From: an uncultured bacterium
GTDB taxonomy: Bacteria > Verrucomicrobiota > Kiritimatiellia > RFP12 > UBA1067
NCBI GenBank assembly: GCA_902763655.1
Contig: CACWSW010000011.1
Coordinates: 1 to 32,305 of the forward strand
Reading direction: 5' to 3'
Length of the DNA stretch: 32,305 nt
This document shows, piece after piece, positions 1 through 8,083 of this stretch (the stretch's first letter is position 1; the number at the start of each line of letters is the position of its first letter). The notes under the pieces are model-generated. The model was not told the origin of the DNA, searched no databases, and saw only the letters and a program-made list of their open reading frames with translations. The position numbers were made by a program, and so were the translations under genes.

Positions 1-1854
1 GATGACGTCGGCGTAGGCTACCTTGTCGGAGTCGGTGTCGTACTCCACGCGTGTGCCGAACGAGGTCTTCTTGGTGGGGTTGAGGCGAACGCGCGCACCA
101 GGCACGACGTTCCCGCGCTTGTTGTAGTGCGGATCGTCGTTGTCCTTCGCGTAGCCGTGCCACACGCCGGCGTCGTTCCCGTAGCGGCTGTAGCTTTCGA
201 AGGGAATGGCCGCGTATATGTCGGTGTCGAGGACGGCGTGCGAGTTTCCGTCGTCGTCCGTGCGCCGGAAGAAGTTCCTGATGCCGGGACGGATGCCGTG
301 CCAGTTGTAGGGAAGTCCGCGCCCCTCAAACCCGAACTGGTCGAGCCACTCGGTGGCACCGTCGTAGCTGTCGAAGACATATGCGCGGCGCGAACGGCCG
401 TTGGCCGTCTCCACGGCCTGATAGGAGTAGTCGAGGTACGGCTCCACCGTGTGGCGCCAGCGCTCGGAGAGCCAAGCGCTGCCGCGAGCGCTGGCCGTGA
501 AGCCAAACTCGCCGATGTTGCGGTATATGGCGTCGCCGGAGGCGACGCTGCGGCCGCCTTCGTCGATGAGCAGCGCACGTGCGTTGCCGCTGTCGCTCCA
601 GTATGTGCCGCGATATGTCACGCGTGGCACGACGGCTATGACGTCCAGCATCTTGAACGGCATCGTGACGCGGTGCGCGGTGTCGGCACGGAACGCCTGA
701 TAGTCTGCGCCGCGGCCATCTGGGCCAAGGTACGGGAGGTAGCGGAACATGGCGTCAGAGGCTCCAGGGTATTTGGCATAGTCGCGGTTCAGGTAGCCGG
801 CGCGAGTCTGCGATTCGTAGTTTGCGGGCAGGTCCCAGATCGGCTGTGGCGAGATCGCCAGCCAGCCTTCCGGAAGGCGCGCTGTTCCGCCGAAGAAGTC
901 GTTGATGGGGCCGGACACGGAGCCGCCGAATGCCCAATTGTTCTCGCGATGCTCGTATGCCGCCTCGTTGGCGGGAATGCTCTCGCCGCGCTCGTCCCTC
1001 TGGAAGAAGTCGCGCATGACCCACGAGTCGGAGAGGTATACGGCGTGGATACGCATCGCGTCGCGCTCGGTGATGTCGGCATTGTGGTCGAACACTATGC
1101 GGTAGCGCTCGCGGTCCACGTCGCTGCCCCAGTTGCGGTAACGGTGCCTGTCGTCGTTCCAGCGGTGCTCGTACTTGTCGTAGTTCATGTCCCAGGCATT
1201 GTACGCCTTGATCTTGCCGACGCCGAACTCCTTGAGGTTCCAGCGCAGAGTCTGGCCCACCGCGAACCCGTTCCTGGTTCGGTAGTCGGCATAGGTGGAA
1301 CCTCCGAGGGAGGCGCTATCGGGCTTGCCCTCGTTTATGAGGTCATAGACGTATCCTGTGAGAATGTAGCCGCCCCAGCGCGACGTGTAGCCCGGCATGA
1401 ACCGGAAGCCGTAGTCGGTGTTCAGCGGATAGTACCAGTATGGCACCCACAGCACGGGGATGTCCCACAGGCGGACCCAGGCGTCCTTGACCGTGGCCGA
1501 ATGCTGCTCGCGGTACGCGAACTCGCCGGACAGGCACCAGTGGAGGCAGCTGTCATCGTTCGTGCAGGTAGTCATCAGCGTATTGCCGCTTAGCTTGTAG
1601 AAGCCGTCCGCGCTTCGGCTGATGCTGTCGGCGCGAAAACGGTACGGGCTTGCGACTGCCTCGACCCTGCCGCTGGCGACAAGTTCGCCGGTGGCGCGGC
1701 TGGCCGACATGTATTCTCCGCGAACGACGAGCTCCTGCGGAGTCTTCCTGCTGGCCTCCTCAACGTTCTCCGGTCCGTAGAGCAGGGACTCGAGAAGTTG
1801 CGCCTGCGCAATCGCCGCGCAAAGTACCAGGATGGTGGCAAGTGTCTGTCTCAT
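1..1854 (-). CDS. lptD: LptD-like LPS-assembly outer-membrane protein, C-terminus cut by window edge
   Basis: This reading frame stays open to the window edge (618 codons seen). It begins with a signal peptide (MRQTLATILVLCAAIAQA, then QLLES). Residues about 41-145 fit the periplasmic OstA/LptD jellyroll: short beta repeats of the type ELVASGRVEAVASPYRFRADSI, a TTC motif (Cys97, with Cys103 and Cys107), then IPVLWVPYWYYPL, which matches the conserved 'vPvfYlPyf' segment before the barrel. The rest is rich in aromatic and charged alternating strands, as in a beta-barrel. In the family, LptD inserts lipopolysaccharide into the outer leaflet together with LptE. It starts 13 bases after the RNase gene and is probably co-transcribed with it. 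A long frame on the opposite strand (127-1593) is a shadow. The family call is by motif and not tested by alignment; cysteine pairing with the C-terminal part cannot be judged. Confidence 0.78.
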   Translation of the reverse strand, partial: MRQTLATILVLCAAIAQAQLLESLLYGPENVEEASRKTPQELVVRGEYMSASRATGELVASGRVEAVASPYRFRADSISRSADGFYKLSGNTLMTTCTNDDSCLHWCLSGEFAYREQHSATVKDAWVRLWDIPVLWVPYWYYPLNTDYGFRFMPGYTSRWGGYILTGYVYDLINEGKPDSASLGGSTYADYRTRNGFAVGQTLRWNLKEFGVGKIKAYNAWDMNYDKYEHRWNDDRHRYRNWGSDVDRERYRIVFDHNADITERDAMRIHAVYLSDSWVMRDFFQRDERGESIPANEAAYEHRENNWAFGGSVSGPINDFFGGTARLPEGWLAISPQPIWDLPANYESQTRAGYLNRDYAKYPGASDAMFRYLPYLGPDGRGADYQAFRADTAHRVTMPFKMLDVIAVVPRVTYRGTYWSDSGNARALLIDEGGRSVASGDAIYRNIGEFGFTASARGSAWLSERWRHTVEPYLDYSYQAVETANGRSRRAYVFDSYDGATEWLDQFGFEGRGLPYNWHGIRPGIRNFFRRTDDDGNSHAVLDTDIYAAIPFESYSRYGNDAGVWHGYAKDNDDPHYNKRGNVVPGARVRLNPTKKTSFGTRVEYDTDSDKVAYADVI

Positions 1855-1867
1855 GTCGGGTTCCTTT

Positions 1868-3586
1868 TCACATGGTGGTCGTCGGGCCGCCGGAAGAGTA
1901 TAGCACTTGCCCCGACTCCGCGTCCAGTATGGAATAGGACTCGGGGTGGCGATGCAGCTCGGAAACGAACGTCAGCTTCGTGCTGAACTTCGCCTGCAGC
2001 TCGGCGAGGATCTGCGCGTCCTCCGTGCGCAGACGGTTCATCACCGCCGGGGATATCACGATCTTCGGCACGAACGGGCGCTTCTCCTCCTCGCTCTTCC
2101 TGAGGAGCGTGGTGAGCTGGCGCTGCAGCTCGATCGAGATGGCGAGCGGACTCTTCACGTGCCCGTAGCCGTGGCAACACGGACAGGCGGAGCTGAGCTT
2201 CGAGAGGATGGACTTCTCGTGGCGCTGGCGGCTCATCTCGAGCAGGCCAAGATCGGAGATGTTGAGCACGCGCGTCCTCGCTCGGTCGCGCTTCAGCGCG
2301 GACTTCAGCTCCTTGACGACCTGACGCTGGTGCTTCATGCTCTTCATGTCGATCAGGTCAAGCACCACGAGGCCGCCGATGTTGCGCAGCCGCAGCTGGC
2401 GCGCCACCTCCACCACGGCCTCCTTGTTCACCTCGAGGATCGCCTGCTCCTGCGCATCCTTGCCCGTCCCCTTGCTCTTGTGGTGGCCCGTGTTCACGTC
2501 CACGGCGATGAGCGCCTCGGTCTCGTCGATCACGAGGTACCCGCCAGACTTCAGCCGCACCTGGCGGCGGAATGCGGCGCCCAGCTGCTTCTCCACGCCG
2601 AAGTGGTCGAAGATGTTGAGCGGACCGTCGTAGCGGCGAAGCTTGTTGCGGGCGCGGCGGGAGATCTTGCTCGTCACCTCGCGCATCTCGTCGAAGGTCT
2701 TCTCGTCGTCGATCACCACGCACTCGATGTCCTCCGTGAGCCAGTCGCGAACGACGCGCTCCACGAGGCCCGGCTCCTGGAATACGCAGCACGGCGCGAG
2801 GCGCGTCTTCACGTTGTGCTGGAGCTCGTTGTACTCCTCCAGCAGGTTCCGCAGGTCGCGCGCGATCGCTTTCGGCGTGGCGCCCGAGGCAGCCGTGCGC
2901 GCGATGATGCCGACCTCGGCGGGGATTGGCAGACGGTCGAGTATCTTCTTCAGCCGCTTGCGCTCCGCATCGTCTCCAATCTTCTTCGAGACGCCGCGCG
3001 TGCCTGCGCCGGGCATCATGACGAGATAGCGGCCGGGGATGGAGAGGTTCGCGGTCACGCGCGGCCCCTTCGTCGAGATCGGATCCTTCGTCACCTGCAC
3101 GGTGATGGGCGTGCCAGGCTTGAACATCTCGTGGATCTGCTCGTTCGTGAGGCGGTTTGAGCGGCGTTTCTTGCCGCCTTTCCCCTTGCCGCCCTTCCCT
3201 CGGCCCTTGCCGCTCTTGGCGGGCTTCTCGTCCTCGTCGTCATCATCATCGTCGTCGAGGTCTATTTCGTCAAGGAACGCCTCAGCGTCAGGAGTCATGT
3301 CCCAGTAGTGGAGAAACGCGTTCTTCTTGAGCCCGATGTTGACGAACGCCGCCTGCAGGTCGTCCTCCAGGTTCTGGACGACGCCGCGGAAGACCGACCC
3401 GACGAGACGCTCCTCCTCTGGGTGCTCCACCATGTACTCCTCGAGCTTGTCGTTCTCAAGTACGGCAACGCGCGTCTCGAGCTTTTCGACGTTGACGACT
3501 ATCTCTCGCTTGAGCGTCTTCTTCTTGAACCAGTCGGTGATGGTTCCCGCCACCGTCTCGATTATCGCCTTGATTCCTATAGCCAT
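1868..3586 (-). CDS. rng: Ribonuclease E/G family endoribonuclease
   Basis: 572 residues, single-strand-specific RNA endonuclease for mRNA decay and rRNA processing. The S1-type RNA-binding region is at about 35-185 (LVGSVFRGVVQNLEDDLQAAFVNIG). The catalytic core has the two metal-binding aspartates in AVDVNTGH (Asp363) and DLIDMKSMKHQ (Asp413). CPCCHGYG at 468-475 is the zinc-link CPxC motif that pairs subunits. Inside the S1 domain (residues about 109-142) is a low-complexity insert: a run of Asp/Glu followed by a Gly/Lys-rich stretch. There is no long C-terminal degradosome scaffold, so it is closer to RNase G in layout. The ATG is preceded by AAAGGAG. The leader carries a 31-bp imperfect hairpin (3625-3692). 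It lies between rodA and lptD. Confidence 0.93.
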   Translation of the reverse strand: MAIGIKAIIETVAGTITDWFKKKTLKREIVVNVEKLETRVAVLENDKLEEYMVEHPEEERLVGSVFRGVVQNLEDDLQAAFVNIGLKKNAFLHYWDMTPDAEAFLDEIDLDDDDDDDEDEKPAKSGKGRGKGGKGKGGKKRRSNRLTNEQIHEMFKPGTPITVQVTKDPISTKGPRVTANLSIPGRYLVMMPGAGTRGVSKKIGDDAERKRLKKILDRLPIPAEVGIIARTAASGATPKAIARDLRNLLEEYNELQHNVKTRLAPCCVFQEPGLVERVVRDWLTEDIECVVIDDEKTFDEMREVTSKISRRARNKLRRYDGPLNIFDHFGVEKQLGAAFRRQVRLKSGGYLVIDETEALIAVDVNTGHHKSKGTGKDAQEQAILEVNKEAVVEVARQLRLRNIGGLVVLDLIDMKSMKHQRQVVKELKSALKRDRARTRVLNISDLGLLEMSRQRHEKSILSKLSSACPCCHGYGHVKSPLAISIELQRQLTTLLRKSEEEKRPFVPKIVISPAVMNRLRTEDAQILAELQAKFSTKLTFVSELHRHPESYSILDAESGQVLYSSGGPTTTM

Positions 3587-3624
3587 TTTCTTTTCTCCTT
3601 TAAGAGGTTAATAAGTTGTATGAC

Positions 3625-3692
3625 AGGACAAAGGACAGAGGACAGAGGACAAAGGATAAAACCTCTGTCCATTGTCTTTTGTCCTTTGTCCT
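3625..3692. repeat. Inverted word repeat (GGACAAA/GGACAGA) between rodA and rng
   Basis: The left arm 3625-3655 repeats AGGACAAAGGACAGAGGAC-like words. The right arm 3662-3692 is its reverse complement at 26 of 31 positions by hand count; the outer 12 bases pair perfectly. The loop is 6 bases. It starts a few bases after the rodA stop and ends 38 bases before the rng start codon, so on the transcript it is a long hairpin in the rng leader. There is no T-run behind it, so it is not a standard intrinsic terminator. Confidence 0.8.
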
Positions 3693-3699
3693 AAAATTC

Positions 3700-4878
3700 T
3701 CATTCTTCGGCTCCTCCATGCACCGCCACGCTCTGCAAAAGCCCGAGCGCCGCCATGATGACGACGAGGAACGTGCGCCCCGCGCTGACCAGCGGCAGCG
3801 GCAGGCCCGTGATCGGCATGAGTCCGATGGACATCGCGATGTTCACGTAGACGTGTGAAAACACAAGCGTGCATATGCCTATCGCCAGTAGCCGTCCTCT
3901 GTCATCCTGGCATCGCCACGCCACGCGCAGGCCAGACAGCAGTATCCCCAGATAGAGCAGCAGGAGGCTCAGGCATCCCATGAACCCCAGCTCTTCGGCA
4001 AGCACGGCGAAGATGAAGTCGTTCATGGAGACAGCTGGCGGCAGGTAGCCGAGCTGCTTCAGCGCCCCCTTGCCAAGGCCCTTCCCCCACCACGATCCAG
4101 ACCCGATCGATATGCGGGCCTGCCGCAGGTTGTAGCCGTCGCCGTGGATGTCCCTGTCCGGGAACAGGAACACGCGCAAGCGCTTGAGCTGATGCTCCTT
4201 GAGCGGGATGCGGCTGTAGATCCGCGCCTTGTCTTCGGGCCGGGACTGCCGCTCGGCCACGTACACGGTGCCCAGCATCAGCCCAGCAACCAGCAGTCCC
4301 GTCAGCAGGATCGTCACCAGCGCCTTCGTCCAGACGCGCGCTGCGAGCAACATGATGAACGCCGTAGGGACAAGCACAAGCGCCGTCCCCAGATCCGGCT
4401 CCGCGAGGATCAGCGCGGCCGGCACGCCGAAGATCGCCAGTCCGCACAGTCCCCCGCGCCAGCCAAAGCGACGCGGCGCGACCTCCTCGTCCGTCGGTCT
4501 TCCGTACACGTGGGCCAGAAGAACGATCACCGCCAGCTTCGCGAGTTCGCTCGGCTGGAAGAACCACAGCCAGCGCCTGCCGCCGTAGCGTACCGCCCCG
4601 AAGGCCAGCACGGCCACCAGCATGGCGCACGCGACCGCGAAGACCGGGCCGGCGCACCAGTCCAGGAGCTTCCTGTAGTCTACCACCGTCAGGACCGCAT
4701 AGACCACGAAGCCGATGGCGGCAGTCCAGGCGTGGACCGTCCAGAGGTCGTTCAAGGCGGCGGATGTGCGCGCCCCGCCGGCCGACTGGATGAGCCGCAC
4801 GCCCATGTACACCAGCACGAGCATGCACGCGAGCATCGTCACGTCGATGCGCAGGTACTTGGAGAGGAAGGCCCTCAC
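3700..4878 (-). CDS. rodA: RodA-type SEDS peptidoglycan glycosyltransferase
   Basis: 392 residues, polytopic inner-membrane protein that polymerises lipid II during side-wall growth with its partner PBP2, encoded just upstream. The GTG start at 4878 overlaps the PBP2 stop codon (GTGA), which fixes the start; a longer open frame to 5088 is only read-through into the PBP2 gene. Family marks: EPDLGTALVLVP, WWGKGLGKGALKQLGYLP, and MNDFIFAVLAEELGF, whose Asp corresponds to the catalytic Asp of RodA. The signature near the C-terminus reads GLMPITGLPLPLVSAGRTFL; most SEDS proteins have SYGGS where this one has SAGRT. The rest of the chain is intact and in a complete mre operon, so I take it as functional. 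Confidence 0.94.
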   Translation of the reverse strand: MRAFLSKYLRIDVTMLACMLVLVYMGVRLIQSAGGARTSAALNDLWTVHAWTAAIGFVVYAVLTVVDYRKLLDWCAGPVFAVACAMLVAVLAFGAVRYGGRRWLWFFQPSELAKLAVIVLLAHVYGRPTDEEVAPRRFGWRGGLCGLAIFGVPAALILAEPDLGTALVLVPTAFIMLLAARVWTKALVTILLTGLLVAGLMLGTVYVAERQSRPEDKARIYSRIPLKEHQLKRLRVFLFPDRDIHGDGYNLRQARISIGSGSWWGKGLGKGALKQLGYLPPAVSMNDFIFAVLAEELGFMGCLSLLLLYLGILLSGLRVAWRCQDDRGRLLAIGICTLVFSHVYVNIAMSIGLMPITGLPLPLVSAGRTFLVVIMAALGLLQSVAVHGGAEE

Positions 4879-6695
4879 AGCCGCTGCCCTCCTTCCTTGC
4901 GCCCGAATATCCTCGAGAACACGGCGTTGACACGAGGCGCAACGGTCTTGCCGCCGGACTCGCCGCGCTCCACCACCATGGCGATTGCCACAGTCGGCTT
5001 CTCGAACGGAGCGAAGGCGATCACCCACGTGTTCTTGCGGCGCATCTCGCCCTTGCCGATCTCCGCAGTGCCGGTCTTGCCTGCGCATGTGACCGCAAGT
5101 CCGCTCGCGATCTTCTTGCCGGTACCATGCAGGACAACGTCTAGCATCCCCTGCCGCACAAGCTCGATGCTGTCTTCAGAGAACGGCACCCGCCGCCCGC
5201 TCTCTGCTCCGCTTTTTTTGTGCAGATACGGCTTCACCACCGTCCCGCCGTTCGCCAACGCAGCCGCCACAACCGCCATCTGCAGCGGCGTCACAAGCAG
5301 CATGCCCTGCCCAATGGACATCTGGCACGTGTCGCCCGGATACCATGGCTCGTTGTAGTACGTCCGCTTCCATGTCTCGTCCGGCACCACCCCCGGCGTC
5401 TCGCCGCCGATGTCGATGCCAGTGCACGAGCCGAGGCCGAAGTCGTGGGCTGCCTCTATAAGCGCGTTCGTGCCGATCGCCGAGCCGATGTTGCAGAAGA
5501 ACGTGTTGCAGCTCTGCTCCAGCGCCTGGCGCAGGTTGAGCGGGCCATGGCCGTAGTAGTCCCAGCAGCGGAGCTTCCACTCTCCGAGCTGGTATACCCC
5601 TACGCAGTCGTACTCGTCGTCCGGCAGCCAGCCGGTCGCCAGCGCGGCGAGCGCCGTGATGGGCTTGAACGTTGAGCCTGGAGCGTAGGACTCGGAAATG
5701 GCGCGGTTCTGCCCGCGCTTGGCCGGCGCGTTCGTGAGCGAGGCGTAGACGTCAGGAGTCAGGTGCGGGATGCACGTGTTGGGGTCGAATGTCGGCGCCG
5801 ACGCCATGGCAAGCACCGCGCCGTCGCGAGGATCCAGCACCACGCCGGCGCCGGTGACATCGGCAAGCTGACGCTCAAGCTCGGCCTGTATGTCTATGTC
5901 GAGCGTCAGCTCAAGGTCAAGCCCGTCCGCCGGCGCCACGTCGTCTGCCGCCGCGTCGGCCAGCTCCTTGCCGGCGCGCTTGCGCGGACGGAACCCGCGC
6001 GCGTCCACGAGCTGGAAGCGCTGGCCCGGGAATCCTGCGAGGTAGCGGTTGTAGAATCCCTCCACGCCCTTGCGCCCCTTCATCTCCAGCTCCTCGAAGA
6101 AGTGCGCCTCGCGCGCGCCGGCCTCCTGCGCGACCGAAGGCTCGTCGCCGCCCGGACGGCCGCGCCCGGTGTAGCCGATCACGTGTGCCGCCAGCGTGCC
6201 GTACGGGTAGCGCCGCTCGGCGCGCACCGCCAGCTCGAACCCAGGGAATCCGTCAGCTCGCTCCGCGAACCGGGCGAAGGTCCGTTCGTCGAGATCGCGC
6301 CACACTGTGAGCGGAAGCGCGCTCGCGCGCGCCACATGGCGAGCCACCTGCTCGCGCGTTACCGCTCGTTCCAGGCCGAGCGCGGACGCGAGGGCGTCCA
6401 CCGCCGCGTCGACGGCGTTGACGGTGTTGGACCAGTTGCCGCGCTGCTGCAGCTCTTCCAGGTTGCAGACTATGCAGCGGCTGGGGCGGCAGTCCGCCAG
6501 CACGTGTCCCGAACGGTCGAGGATGCGGCCGCGCTGCGCAGGGATGCCGATGCGACGCGTGGTCTGCGTGGTCTCCACCTCGGCGAACTCGCCGGCCTTC
6601 ACGGTCTGCAGGCGGTAGAGAGTGACGCCCAACACCGAGAAGGCAAAGAGGAACAGGCATCCCAGCCCGACGATGAACCACGCGGAGACCCTCAT
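4875..6695 (-). CDS. mrdA: Penicillin-binding protein 2, elongasome transpeptidase
   Basis: 606 residues, single-pass inner-membrane peptidoglycan transpeptidase (class B PBP). The N-terminal anchor is at about 5-30; the pedestal has the conserved RGRILDRSGHVLA at 56-68. The transpeptidase domain carries all three active-site motifs: SxxK as Ser341-Thr-Phe-Lys344, SxN as Ser395-Cys-Asn397, and KTG at 540-542. A Cys/Asp/His-rich stretch (DCVG...LRCWDYYGHG, about 363-384) precedes the SxN motif, as in PBP2s reported to bind zinc in that region; whether the ligands match is not checked. Its ATG overlaps the mreD stop (ATGA), and its stop overlaps the rodA GTG, so the three genes are translationally coupled. 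Confidence 0.96.
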   Translation of the reverse strand: MRVSAWFIVGLGCLFLFAFSVLGVTLYRLQTVKAGEFAEVETTQTTRRIGIPAQRGRILDRSGHVLADCRPSRCIVCNLEELQQRGNWSNTVNAVDAAVDALASALGLERAVTREQVARHVARASALPLTVWRDLDERTFARFAERADGFPGFELAVRAERRYPYGTLAAHVIGYTGRGRPGGDEPSVAQEAGAREAHFFEELEMKGRKGVEGFYNRYLAGFPGQRFQLVDARGFRPRKRAGKELADAAADDVAPADGLDLELTLDIDIQAELERQLADVTGAGVVLDPRDGAVLAMASAPTFDPNTCIPHLTPDVYASLTNAPAKRGQNRAISESYAPGSTFKPITALAALATGWLPDDEYDCVGVYQLGEWKLRCWDYYGHGPLNLRQALEQSCNTFFCNIGSAIGTNALIEAAHDFGLGSCTGIDIGGETPGVVPDETWKRTYYNEPWYPGDTCQMSIGQGMLLVTPLQMAVVAAALANGGTVVKPYLHKKSGAESGRRVPFSEDSIELVRQGMLDVVLHGTGKKIASGLAVTCAGKTGTAEIGKGEMRRKNTWVIAFAPFEKPTVAIAMVVERGESGGKTVAPRVNAVFSRIFGRKEGGQRL

Positions 6696-7225
6696 CCCTC
6701 CACCTCCTCTCGCAAACCGGCGAATCGCTCGATCTTCGGCAGGATCGAGAAGAGGATCGCACCGGCTACGGCCGCGGGAAGCGCGCTCGCCACGAAGCGC
6801 ACGAAAGCAGAACCTCCCCCGTACGTGCCCCAGGCGCTAAGCCAGGCTTCCTGCAGCGGCGCAAAGACCGCGGCTACGACTAGCCCAAGCGATGCGGACG
6901 ACTGGACTTCTTCGCCGGTCCTGAGCAGGAAGCGCACGATGGCGCAGACCGGAAGCATGAAGCCGATGCAGCATCCGAGCGGCAGTCCGCTCAGCGCCTC
7001 GACGAGGTAGCCTGCGGCGCATGCCGTCCATATCCAGCGCGTAACGGGACGTGCCCCCTTGCGGCTACGTTGCGTTCGGCCCGAGGCGGTAAGAGCCACG
7101 TAGAGCGCGAACACCAGCAGGAACGGCGGCTTCGCCCCGCAGAACGGCGGAACCATGTCCTGCAGCGCAGCTAGCAGGATCAGGCCTATCGCGAGAAAGA
7201 CAATCTGGACATGGTCAGTCTTCAC
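6692..7225 (-). CDS. mreD: Rod shape-determining membrane protein MreD
   Basis: 177 residues, almost all hydrophobic, with about five or six predicted membrane segments (for example IVFLAIGLILLAAL near the N-terminus and VAGAILFSILPKI near the end). MreD is a poorly conserved inner-membrane partner of MreC in the elongasome, so the call rests on size, hydrophobicity and position between mreC and mrdA. The start is taken as GTG at 7225, overlapping the end of mreC by 11 bases; the stop overlaps the mrdA start by 4. Confidence 0.88.
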   Translation of the reverse strand: MKTDHVQIVFLAIGLILLAALQDMVPPFCGAKPPFLLVFALYVALTASGRTQRSRKGARPVTRWIWTACAAGYLVEALSGLPLGCCIGFMLPVCAIVRFLLRTGEEVQSSASLGLVVAAVFAPLQEAWLSAWGTYGGGSAFVRFVASALPAAVAGAILFSILPKIERFAGLREEVEG

Positions 7226-8048
7226 GGCGGATGAACACGCTTTCCAGTGCGGGGAAGTTTACGGCGGATATCACGTCGCCTTCTCGCTCCAGCCTTGTAT
7301 CGTCTGCGCTCTGTCCGTCAAGCAGGAAGCCGACAACAAGACCGCGCGGGAAGACCCCGCCGAGTCCGCTAGTGATGATCTTGGCGCGCGGCGGCAGGTC
7401 GGGCCGCTGCTGCAGGTGGCGAATGCGAAAAGGATTGACGACATAGAGTATGGACGCGTCGGCCTCGGCTGCGACGCACGTGGCGCCCCCGCCGTAGAGG
7501 ATGCCGTAGATGGGACCGAACGAGGGGTCGGGCGACTCGATCTCGCACGAGACGCGCATGGCAGGATCGATTACGAGCCGCACGTCGCAAGTGTGGGGAG
7601 TGACCGTGAGGACACGCCCCACCAGACCTTCCGGCACGGCCACGGTCGCTCCGGGCTTGACGCCAGCCAGCGACCCCTTGCCGACGCGCAGGTATCCGCC
7701 CACTCCTGCCGTCCCGCTTCGGCTCAGCACCGGTGCCGCTATCCAGTTGGTCAAGAACGCCACCTCCCTGGCGTCATCATGGGGAGCCTCCATCTTGGCG
7801 GCGTTCCCCCTACTCGCCAACTCCATGCGAAGGGCCGCGTTCTCCTCCTTGAGACGACGGTTCTCGACTGCAAGATCCAAGCGAGTGAACAGACCGCGCA
7901 CACGCGTTCCGATGTGACGGGAGAACCAGTTGCGACCGTTCTCGACAGGATATACGGCCTCCGCCGCCGTGCCGCGAACGCCGCACACGATGAGCGTTAT
8001 CGCGCCCAACGCGGCCGCAGCAATGACTATTCCTGTTGTTCCTTTCAA
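7215..8048 (-). CDS. mreC: Rod shape-determining protein MreC
   Basis: 277 residues. One N-terminal membrane anchor (about 6-24), a short coiled coil with the pattern LAVENRRLKEENAALRMEL (about 58-77), then the periplasmic double beta-barrel domain containing GLVGRVLTVTPHTCDVRLVID and the family hallmark TSGLGGVFPRGLVVG. MreC links the MreB filament to PBP2/RodA in the periplasm. It starts 35 bases after mreB; the ATG lies behind GAAAGGAACAAC, a fair ribosome-binding site. Confidence 0.95.
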   Translation of the reverse strand: MKGTTGIVIAAAALGAITLIVCGVRGTAAEAVYPVENGRNWFSRHIGTRVRGLFTRLDLAVENRRLKEENAALRMELASRGNAAKMEAPHDDAREVAFLTNWIAAPVLSRSGTAGVGGYLRVGKGSLAGVKPGATVAVPEGLVGRVLTVTPHTCDVRLVIDPAMRVSCEIESPDPSFGPIYGILYGGGATCVAAEADASILYVVNPFRIRHLQQRPDLPPRAKIITSGLGGVFPRGLVVGFLLDGQSADDTRLEREGDVISAVNFPALESVFIRRED

Positions 8049-8083
8049 AATCCTTCCTCAGTACGGAAGGATTGCCGTCCCCG

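Noticed and set aside
127-1593. 488-codon open frame on the plus strand
   Set aside because: It is antisense to the LptD frame, shows no family motif, and is rich in Val/Ala/Arg as expected from GC-rich shadow frames.
1907-3160. 417-codon open frame on the plus strand
   Set aside because: It lies opposite the RNase E/G gene, whose catalytic and zinc motifs are all present; the composition (His, Leu, Arg rich) is that of a shadow frame.
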